A stretch of 15,241 nucleotides of DNA from Eggerthellaceae bacterium (GTDB lineage Bacteria > Actinomycetota > Coriobacteriia > Coriobacteriales > Eggerthellaceae), in contig DMNP01000109.1 of NCBI GenBank assembly GCA_003452695.1, positions 1 to 15,241 of the forward strand, given 5' to 3'. Below are positions 1 through 9,600 of the stretch, in pieces. Both the position numbers and the translations under genes were made by a program. Each line of letters opens with the position of its first letter. The stretch's first letter is position 1. A model generated the notes under the pieces. The model was not told the origin of the DNA and searched no databases. It was given only the letters and a program-made list of their open reading frames with translations.

Positions 1-292
1 GAAACGACGGCGCGACAGCCGCCATCAGCGATGCGGCGGCAAACAGCACGAACGAGCCTGCGAACAGCTTGCGTACCGAAATCCGCCCGAGCAGAAACGC
101 GTTCATCGGAATGACGATGGCCTCGACCATCGCGTAGACCGAGGTAAGCCACTGCACCTCGGTTTCGCTAACGCTCATCTCGCGCATGATGACGGGCAGC
201 GCCGGCGCGAGCAGCGTGTAGTTCAACACGACGAGCAAGCACCCCGACAGGAGCACCGCCATCTGCACTATGTCTTGCCTAGTTAATCCCAT
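1..292 (-). CDS. MFS drug-efflux transporter, DHA2-like, N-terminal part only
   Basis: This is the first 97 codons of a membrane transporter whose remainder lies beyond the left window edge. The translation begins MGLTRQDIVQMAVLLSG and continues with a hydrophobic segment ending in LNYTLLAPALPVIM, which matches the first helix and the 'N-x-A-L-P-x-I' signature of the 14-helix DHA2 (EmrB/QacA) branch of the major facilitator superfamily. It is followed by QWLTSVYAMVEA (helix 2) and GRISVRKLFAG, a form of the MFS loop motif G-x-L-x-D-R-x-G-R-K. Family members export drugs or other small amphipathic compounds using the proton gradient; the substrate cannot be read from this fragment. The start at 292 is only a few bases from the predicted transcription start, so the mRNA may be nearly leaderless. 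An ATG at 262 (codon 11) is the alternative. The gene is divergent from the giant surface-protein gene and probably functionally unrelated to it. Confidence 0.85.
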   Translation of the reverse strand, partial: MGLTRQDIVQMAVLLSGCLLVVLNYTLLAPALPVIMREMSVSETEVQWLTSVYAMVEAIVIPMNAFLLGRISVRKLFAGSFVLFAAASLMAAVAPSF

Positions 293-301
293 AAACCCTG
301 A

Positions 302-329
302 ATATTAGCACATGTGCGAGCATTGTCTA
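302..329 (-). promoter_or_regulatory. Promoter of the divergent MFS gene, extended -10 type
   Basis: On the minus strand, TAGACA (329-324) matches five of six bases of the -35 consensus. It is followed after 16 bases by TAATAT (307-302), preceded by TG at the extended -10 position (TGC-TAATAT). Transcription would start at about 294-296, two to five bases before the ATG at 292, giving an almost leaderless transcript. This is a reading of sequence motifs only. Confidence 0.5.
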
Positions 330-378
330 TGCAGGACGGGCGGCAGGGCGCTCCGATCGCTCGTTCAGGGTCGGCTTT

Positions 379-404
379 GCGTGAAAGGTACGCTTCGCGT
401 GAAA
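379..404 (+). repeat. Direct repeat GCGTGAAA x2, 18-base period
   Basis: GCGTGAAA occurs at 379-386 and again at 397-404, each preceded by TTT or TTC. The 18-base period places the copies on nearly the same face of the helix to within a quarter turn. Two copies upstream of a gene can be an operator or activator site, but the motif matches no regulator I can name. Confidence 0.3.
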
Positions 405-440
405 ATGCCAGTGGATATATAGGGAAATAACGTTTTGTTG

Positions 441-461
441 CCATATGGTGCGCGCATGCGC
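441..461. promoter_or_regulatory. Two adjacent perfect palindromes
   Basis: CCATATGG (441-448) and GCGCATGCGC (452-461) are perfect palindromes three bases apart, lying about 85 bases before the giant gene. Such symmetric sites suit a dimeric regulator. The function is not known, and short palindromes can arise by chance. Confidence 0.25.
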
Positions 462-493
462 CAAAACTAGAACCAAAAAACTGTTAGATACGG

Positions 494-499
494 TAAAAT
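494..499 (+). promoter_or_regulatory. Weak candidate -10 element for the giant gene
   Basis: TAAAAT at 494-499 matches five of six bases of the -10 consensus and would start transcription near 506, giving a leader of about 40 bases. No acceptable -35 hexamer lies 16-19 bases upstream (that stretch is AACCAAAAA-like), so the promoter would depend on an activator or another sigma factor. It is the best element in an AT-rich stretch. Confidence 0.25.
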
Positions 500-545
500 A
501 TGAGCCAACTGTATCAGCAAAACAAAGAACTGCGAAACACACAGC

Positions 546-677
546 GTGAACGCCTGGAGACGCTACATCGACGCCCTTAAAACGAATCGGCGCCTGCGCC
601 GGTCGTGGCAGCGCGCCATGGCGGCAACGTGCTCCGTCGTGCTGTTAGGCACGCTTTTCGCGCTGTCGAACCAGGCT
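546..677 (+). other. Secretion leader of the giant protein (residues 1-44)
   Basis: Residues 1-23 carry eight Arg and one Lys. They are followed by a hydrophobic core (about 26-40) ending ALSNQAFTLGD; cleavage near Ala44 is plausible. The ending resembles a degenerate form of the TTYALILPAITLE motif that I recall at the start of many giant Cna_B proteins of gut Firmicutes and Actinobacteria; that comparison is from memory. Confidence 0.65.
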
Positions 678-3600
678 TTCACGCTCGGCGACCGCGACAC
701 CGCCGAGCAGGTGGGAATCGTGCTCTCGGGCGAAAATGCCGCGGGTACGGAGACATACGCGGCAGAGGGTCCGGAATCCGTCGGCGCCCCAAATGCAAAT
801 CGGGAAACCGCCGATGCGGAAACGGGGGACGCCTCGTCGCTCACGGCCGTGCCGCTCCCCCCGGCTAATCAAGACGAGTCGGCAAAAAGCGATGAAGCTC
901 CGACTGATTTGCTGGCAGCGATCGGCGCCGTCTCCGAGTGGATGGATTCGCGTTCGGCTGCGGACAGCCTGGCAGGCGAAGTGCTTTCCGACGATTTCGA
1001 TGCGAGCGAATTTCCAAACGCAGACTATACGCCCAAGGCATCGATAGCTCGCAGCGAGGATTTGCTCGTTGTAGACGTGGAGGGCACGGCCGCGCTCGAT
1101 AAGGACATCGCCATCGAGCAGCTGCAGAATGCGGCTAAAGAACTGGATGCCGACGACGAGCAAATCAACGAAATTGCCGACAGCCTCTTCGATGAAACCC
1201 TGAAATCTGCAGAGACCGCAATCGCCGCCACAAAGGCGCGGCCTGCAGCAACCGATTTGGATGCCGCAGATGCCGACGATGCGGAAAATGCGACGAATGC
1301 CGAAATTGCTGAAGAAGTGGCCGCCCAGGGTGCATCTGCCGCGCTAGACGCCGCCCGTGCAGCCACGGCTACCGTGCTTGCCGGAGCTGCAAAGGGGCTG
1401 TCCGCCACATCGCAGCTGGCGGGGCTGCAGCTGCAGTCGCTGGACACGACGACGGCGAGTACCCTTCCGCGCTCCGACAACAGCAACAACATCGAATACA
1501 TAAAGGTGAAGTGGGTCACCGACGACGACAGCAAGCCCGAAACACTGGAGCTTAAGCCCCTCGAAGACACCGACCAATACCTCATCGCCCAGATAGACTA
1601 TGGTCTGTCGGGCGAGGCCGACTACGCCCCCGGCGCCGTTCGCATCTGCATCCCCGCGCACTATTTCCACAGCCGCTATGACCAGAATAACTACGAAGAT
1701 GTAGTCGTTCTGCCATTTCCCCAAGCTCCTAGTACCACTGGCGAGTTCAATTGGACGCTGAAAAAGGACAGCAGCGGCAACGAGTACTACGAACTGGTGA
1801 ACACGCGCACGCTCAGCGCTGCAACCAAGGGCTTCATCCAGGTGGGCATAAGCCAGGTAACACCGCATCGCATCGTGGACCGCCAGCTAACAGAGCCCTT
1901 CGAGGCCACCATTCAGGTTACCACCGTGTTGGAAAACGAGCTGGGCGCGAACTCGAACAAGATAAACGCCCTTATAGACACGTACCAAGAGGCCGTGAGC
2001 GCCACGAAACTCATGTCCTCATACTCCCTGCCGCGCGTACAGACCGGCCAAGACATCATCAACATGGGCGGGGTGCTTCCCGCGGGTTATTCAGCAACAG
2101 ACTACTTCGTGGTGGTGGAGTGGAACATAAAGGTGAACCACAAGGGCAACCAGGAATTCACGATAACCGCAACCGACACCACGTCTGTCACCAACGCGTC
2201 TAACAGCGCCTCCGGCCTGCCGCAGGGTTTCGTCGTGAGGACCACGGTGAACGGAACGACTAAAGCTACCGGCTCCGCATCCACGACCTATAACATGAAC
2301 AGCTCTACGCTGGGCAAGGACATGTTCAGCGGCTGGCAAGCCGATGGCGACAGCTCCTACTACTACGTTACGACCGCCTATCCGGTATACAGCCAAAACA
2401 TGTCGCGGCAGTACCTTGCGGCGAATACGAACTACCGCCTGCGAAACTCCGTAACGTTCTACATAACGGAAAACGACACCGGCAGAACGACGTACAAAAC
2501 GAGCAGCGACTATCATGCGTTCAAGTGGACGGGCCCGAAATTCGATTGGCCTAACGGGCACTTCTACCTGTACAAGACGGGCAACGATGGCGAGGCGGCG
2601 TTTAACGACGAGGGCGCTGAATCGCCGTATTACCAACATGCTCGCATGAAAGACACGGGTGAAATAAAAGGGCGCAGTTTCACTGCGGGCGTGACGAAGG
2701 GCGACTACCGGCCGAACGCCGTCTACGGCATGTACGAGGACGGCTTGAATGCGCTTTCGGGCATTCTTGGAGGCACGACCGGGCCCAAGAACGTGGACGT
2801 GGCCTATACGCTGGAGGCACAAGCATACGGCATGCCGTGGACGTACAACGGCAATGTCATAAGCGATTACTACAGCACCAATCCGTCGGCGCTTCAAAAG
2901 GTCCGTCGGGTGGAAAACTACGGTTACAACTACTACACCACCGTGCTTGAAGACACCGGCATCACCATGGACGGCGAAACGCTGCAGCCGCTGCGCGACT
3001 ACACCTTCAAGCAGCTCTATATCCCCCGCCCGATGGTGGGCTATGCCAAGGCGGCGAACATGTCCGTGGACGGCCAGCTAGTCGGCGTGGTGAACGGCGT
3101 AATCACGAACGGTCAGTTCAACTATTTCGCAGCGCCGGACTACGATGCGATCTTCAATCAAAAGTCCGATGGCACGCAAGTGGCGGTGGGCTCGGCCGAG
3201 CCGATGTGGCTGGATATAGAAGTGAACGAAGGCGGCACGCGCCGTTGGATAAAGAACTACGCGAAGCTGCAGTATACGAGCACTGGGGAAAACGCTAACG
3301 CGCAGATAACCTATTACACCGAAAGCGGGGCCGTGGCAGCCACGGAAACGGGCACGGTGGTAACCGGCCCGGGCGGTGCGCTGCCGGCGAACATGACCAA
3401 CTTCCGGGTGCACGTAACGTCGAACAAGGCCTACTACCACTATCATGTGCTGCCCACGGTTACGCTCCTGTGCGCCGAAACCTCGCGTGCGCACCAAATT
3501 GCCGAAGCGGCGTATGGCGCAAATACCGACAACCGCACCTACGACCCCCTGTTGCAGGTTAAAAATGCAGCCAAGCTGGATAAATACAAGGTGCCGCCAG

Positions 3601-6600
3601 CCGTTGCGAACAACGGCAGTCCGAGCAGCGTTGATACGATAATCAACGAGCGAAACGGCGTCGAGGAGATAACGAGCAACGCTGCAAGCGGCGACACGCT
3701 TAAAGCCGAAGGCGTGGACTACCTGAACGGTTACCTGCTAGACGTCATGGCCATACCCACGAAGGATGGCGAATCCATTTCGGCCACCTACGAAGACATC
3801 GTGGCCGGTTTTGCCAAGGTGCATTACAGCGCAGGGGTGAAGCTGCAAAGCTTCATTCCATCGCAAACCACCTATGAAGAAGAGCTGCGCCTGGGGACGA
3901 TTCCCTATATAACGAAGGGCATCTGGTACGATTTGCTTCCCCAGGCTGCCAAGGTGGACGCAAGCACCATAACCGTGCGTGCGGGCGACGCGGTAACGCG
4001 CACGTACCAAGTGCCCAACTACAACGGTTCGGGCCGCACGCTGCTGGTAGTGGAGGTAGACCTCGCCCCCCAACCCACGGAATACAAGCGCAGCGAAGAC
4101 AGCCTGCTTTCATATTTCGAGGACACGCCCACCATAGAATTCGATGTGCGCTACCCCCTTACCGCATTGGTGGACTACGGCAAAACGTTGCATAACGTGA
4201 TTGCGTTCGAAGCGGTGGAAGACGGCGGCGGAGCCTTGGGTGCGGGGGATTCCACCCGAACGAAGCCGGCCGATCGCATAGGCACGGTGCCCGGGTATCG
4301 CGGCGAGGCGGACGACCCCAACGGCACGCAGAACGTGTCCACGCCGTTGGCCACGGATACCCAACCGGCATCTATCGGCCAGCGCGAGCGCAATACGCTG
4401 GTGGATCTGAACCCCAGTCACGATAGGCCCACGTTCGTGTATGCGGGCGACACCACCGAGGTGCGGGCGCCCGCGGCGGCTACCACGTCGCTTTCCAAAG
4501 CGGTTACCGTAAATGACGAGAACTGGTATACCACCGGTCTTGATGCGGATGCGGAACGCGTCGTGTACACCGACGGCGTGTACAACTACCGGTTGCGCGT
4601 GGGGTCCGGCCCGTCATCGAAGACGAGCAACATCGTTATCTACGACACGCTGGAAAGCTACATTCCCGGCATGTTCGAAAACAGTTTGGGGCAGGAGGAC
4701 GAGAACAAGGGCAACCCGCAGTGGCACGGTCGGCTGGAAAGCGCCGTGGATGTGGGGCAGTTCACAGACGCCGGTTGCGAGCCGGTGGTGTACTACAGCA
4801 CGTACAGCTTGAAGGACGACCAAGGTGCTACATATCCGGCTTATCCTACGGGCCAGGAGGTGCAGAATTCCTATCCGGGCGAAGGTCCCACGCTGGCCGC
4901 TTACAGCAATACCGCCACATCCGACCAGGCTGTGATGCCGAAATATCGCCTGTTCAAAGCCGATGGAACCTTGAACAGCCACAACCCGAACGATCCTGAA
5001 AGCTGGCCGGTTGAAAACCTGTGGGTCCGCGCCAGCGAATACACGGGAAGCCTTGCCGATGTGACGATGGTGGCCATAGATGCACGGCATAAGCCAGACG
5101 GCAGCGCATTCGTTCTGGAGCCGGATAAGACTCTGGTTGCATATCTATATATGCACGCGCCGAACGCAACGTCGGATGAATACAACCAAACGGCGTCGAA
5201 ATACGTGGAGCGCAACGCGCACGCCTACAACAACGTGTACCTGACGGCCACCACATTCGACGCCGACGACCCCAACCAATCCGAGGCATCCGCCATCCGC
5301 AACGACTACACGAAGGTGGGCCTGAGGGATTTCGCAATCTGGGCAAGCAAGGATTGGCAAGACGACGACAACCGCGATGGCAAGCGCGCCGAGGCGGTGC
5401 GCATGAAGCTGTACTGCACCGAACCCGTCCCCGGAAGCGAGCCGGTGGACACGGGCAAAGCCATATGGATATACGAGAACGGCTACAAGGTGGACGTGAA
5501 CGGCGAACCCTCGGGCGAGTTGCTGCGCGAAAACGTATACGACCCCGCCACCGGCAAATACGTAACGCTGCCGCCGTGGACGGGCGCATTCACGGGTATC
5601 TCCGCCACCAACGGCAACGGCGTCGCATACGTATATACGATACAGGAGGACCAGGAGTCGGTAGGGTTCGACGAAGGGGACACGCGCCATTACTACACGC
5701 CGTCCGTGCTGCCGGACGGATCGTTCTCCTTCGGTGTGCAGAACTACCACGAGCCGTTCAGGACCAGCATCTCGGGTGCGAAGTCCTGGCAGGGCGACTC
5801 CGACGAAGAGCTGGCCGCAATCTATGGCGAGGGCGTGCATACGACCGAAGTCGTGCGCCCCAAGCAGGTGAGGTTGAAGCTGTATCGCCAGAAGCAGTTG
5901 GATAAAGAAGCGGGCAAGAAGCCTGTGTACGACCATACGGAGACCATCGTCCCTGCAGCAGACGGCAGTTGGAAGTACAGCTTCGACAACCTGTACAAGT
6001 ACGAGAACGGCGAGTTGCTCACCTGGACGGTGGAAGAGGTCATATCCGACCCGTCCTACACGCCGCTGTACTATACCAACCCAGCTGACTTGGATTGGAT
6101 AAAGAATCTCTCGTCGGCCGAAGTGGCGCGCAGGCTGAGAACCGACCCTTCGGTTGCGCGCTACAAAGATCCCACCAACGGCCTGTACCTGCTGAACGTG
6201 TACGCGCCCTATGGCGATGTGGTGTTCACCAAGACGCTCGACAACGCCATCTCGCAGGCGTCGCGCAACGTGGAATTCAACTTCGAGGTGCTGTTCGAAC
6301 GTGCGTTGCGCACAGGGTATCGCGGCTATATCACCGGCTACGAGCCGTCCATCGACCCGTACGAATACGTGATATACGAGCGCAATACCGAAACGGGTGC
6401 AGAGACCGTGGTGTCGCAGGGCGCGTTCGCCAACAACACGGCCATCGTAAGCGGTGCCAGCATAAAACTGAAGGGCAACCAGTACGTGCGCTTCCTGAAC
6501 CTGCCGGGCGATATGCGCGTTACGCTAACCGAAACCGAGGCGGCAGGCTATACCAGCAAGGGCGGCATCAGCCGAACTACTACGGTAACGGCCAATACCG

Positions 6601-9600
6601 AGCCCGTCCCCTTCTCGTCCGAGAAGAAAAACTCAGCCGTGTTCACCAACATGTACAGCACCCAGGGCAGCACCTCGCTCGAAGCGCACAAGGTGCTGCA
6701 GGGCAGACGCACCATGAACCCCTACGAATTCCAGTTCGACCTGGTGCAACTGTATAACGACGGCGCGGAGGTCACCTTGCGCACGACGCAGGCATCTGCC
6801 GCGGAAGACGCCAACCCCACGGATACGGAAACCTACGCCGAGGTTCCGCTGGGCGTGCTGCAGTACAGCAACAATCCTTACAAGGGCGTTGCGAAAGACG
6901 CGGCGGAAGGGCGCTGCGTTTATGATGCGGCTTCCGAAACCTGGACGTACACCTACGAAATCCGCGAGCGCGACCGCGGCAAGGGCGGCTACACGTACGA
7001 CCACTCGGTATTCCGGGTGGAAGTGGCCGTCAAAGACAACGGCAATGGCACGATGGCCGCCACGCCCACGTACTACTTCAAGGACGCAAACGACGAATGG
7101 ACCACATTCGACCCTGCGACTAGCCCGTATGCGCAGGGTCATGCGTTCAGCAACATCTACGAGGCCAAGGGCGAGTGGAGCCCGCGCGCTTGGAAGGTGC
7201 TGGAAGGGCGCGAGCTTGCCGAAACCGACAAATTCACCTTCGAGATGCTGAACATGGACGGCACGCCCGTGTACGTGCGGGAATACACCGACGACGCCGG
7301 CACGCCCGACGACACGACCGACGACGTGCAGAAGCTGCGCATCGTTAACGTGAGCGAGGGCGACCTTGTCGATAACCAGGACGGAACCTACACCTTCACG
7401 CCCACAGGCGGGACCGCCCAGGATGCCGTTACCGTGAAACCGCTGGTGGCCCAGTCGAACGCGGAAGGCCAGGCGCAGTTCGGCACGATAGGCTTTACGC
7501 TGGAACAGCTTTTCGCCGAAGAGAACACGCTGAACAGCGCCGAGCTGGTCAACGGCGCGTGGACGTACCGCTACGTGGTGCGCGAGCACGTGCCCTCGGC
7601 GGGAAGCGGCAACGACCCGTCCGATCCCGATTACGTAGCCCCCGATGCGGACTACGACCCGCAAATCGAATATGACAAAACCACGCTGCGCGGCTACGAG
7701 GTGCAGCTTTCCGACCAGAACACCGGCACGCTGAAGATGGTGCAGAAGTTCATCAACGTGCGCGCCAGGGAAGGAGAAGGGGAAACCGGCTTCGAGGTGT
7801 ACGAGAAGGCGGCCGAAGAGGGCTCCCAGGACACCAGCGTCTACACCGATGAGCTTCCCATCTTCGCGAACAAGCTGAAGCCCGGCAAATTGGAAGTTAC
7901 CAAGTCCACGCAGTGGGCCAGCCAGCACAGCCCCGACCCCAACCAGACCTTCAAGTTCCGCGTGCGCCTCACCGGGCCCAGCGTGAAAGACGGCGAGATA
8001 GCGTACGAGATTTCCAACACAGATAGCAATCCCGGCGCCTATACCGCGAACGGCGCGAACAGCCCAGGTGCGCTCTCGGCGCTCGCGCTGCCCGCGGCCC
8101 CCTCTGACGCCTCCGGCGAAGCAGCCGAAGGGGAAGAGCTCGAAGGGTCCCCTTCCGATATTGTTAGCGAAGCAGCAGAGCTTATCCGGGAAACCGTCGT
8201 TCCGCTTGCAGGCACGGGCGGCATGCAGCCACAGGCCACGAACACCGTGGTGGCCTCTGGCACATCGGGTGGGGTAACGTGGACCGTGTACAGCGACGGC
8301 GAGCTGGTTTTCAGCCCGACGAACGGGGTGTCTGGCCAACTCCTTTCCGTCAGCGGCAGCCTTAGCAATCTCCGTCCGTGGTATCAAAACTCCGTTACCT
8401 ATAACGGCAGCACCGTAGCGCTCAAAGACTTCATAACCTCCGTTCGCTTCACGGGGCAAATCACGTGCGGCGAAAACTCATTGAGGCAGTTCTTCGGTAG
8501 CAATACAGATGGTCAAGGTTTGAACAAGATCACGAGCATCGACTTTTCCGGCCTTAACACAAGTGGCGCCAAGAACATGGAGTTTATGTTCTCTCACTGC
8601 AACAGCCTTGCTTCGTTGAACCTGTCGAACTTCAACACCGCCAACGCTACGTCGATGCAGGGAATGTTTTACAAGTGTGCCAACCTTGCTTCGCTGAATA
8701 TCTCCAGTTTCAACACGGCAAACGTTACGACTATGCGCTCTATGTTCTATGGTTGCGAGAAGCTTCCGAGCATCACCTTCCCGTCGAATTTCAACACGGC
8801 AAAAGTAACGGATATGACCATAATGTTCCGTAACTGCAAAGCGTTGACGTCGCTGAATCTCTCCAGCTTCAATACGGGCAAGGTTACGACGATGGAAAGC
8901 ATGTTCTCCGGCTGCTCCGGCCTCACGTCGCTCAGCTTCCCATCCAGCTTCAACACGGCCAACGTGACGAAAATGAACTCCATGTTCTCCGGCTGCTCCG
9001 GCCTCACGTTGCTTGATGTGTCGAACTTCAATACTTTGAAGGTAACGAGCATGAGCAACATGTTCAACGGCTGCTCCGGCCTCACGTCGTTGAACCTGGC
9101 TAATTTCAACACGCCAGCGCTTACTTCGTGTTCGTACATGTTCACCAAGTGCACGAATTTGGAAGAGCTCGATATTTCCCAATTGAATACAACGCAGATA
9201 GACTCGTTGCAGGACATGTTCGGTGCTGAAGCTGGCTCCATAACTCCTAAGAATAAGAATCTTCGCAAGATAACGGTGGGCAATTATTTCGCGCCGAAGG
9301 GTACTACAGCAAGCGCGCCCAGCAGTCACGCCAGCTCTCTTTGGGCGAAATTTGGCTTTTTCGGCCACAGTGGCTGGTACTGGAAAAGTGCCCAGAACCC
9401 CGCAGTAGGCCTAAAAAGTTCGAAGGAATTGGTGGTGGACTACACTACGCTTCCACCGGGCACCTGGGAGCGTGCGTATCTGCTGTTCGCTCGATACGAA
9501 TCGAACCCTGGAACGAGCGAGCAGGAGCTCGTTACCGAGCTTTCAGCCGAGACGACTGCTCCCTATTCGATAGAGAACCCTCCGACTACGTTCATCGAGC

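Larger units (their letters stand above)
293..545. other. Divergent intergenic region
   Basis: These 253 bases separate two divergent genes. The right part (about 410-545) is clearly more AT-rich than either gene, as expected for promoter DNA. It contains the minus-strand promoter, an 8-base direct repeat, two adjacent palindromes and a weak plus-strand -10 element. A 71-codon minus-strand frame at 327-542 shows no family resemblance and is treated as chance. Confidence 0.6.

Noticed and set aside
327..542. 71-codon minus-strand frame in the intergenic region
   Set aside because: No family resemblance, Arg/His/Phe-rich composition, and it overlaps the probable promoter region of the giant gene.
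6633..8459. Long antisense open frame of 608 codons, and a similar one of 601 codons at 9543-11348
   Set aside because: Both lie opposite the giant gene, translate to Arg/His/Gly/Val-rich text without domains, and are the expected shadow of GC-rich codons. The plus-strand frame is full of recognisable domains.
8523..9236. Regularly spaced repeats that could suggest a CRISPR array
   Set aside because: The period is 78-81 bases in frame with protein repeats, and the 'spacers' are as conserved as the 'repeats' at protein level. It is a DUF285 array.
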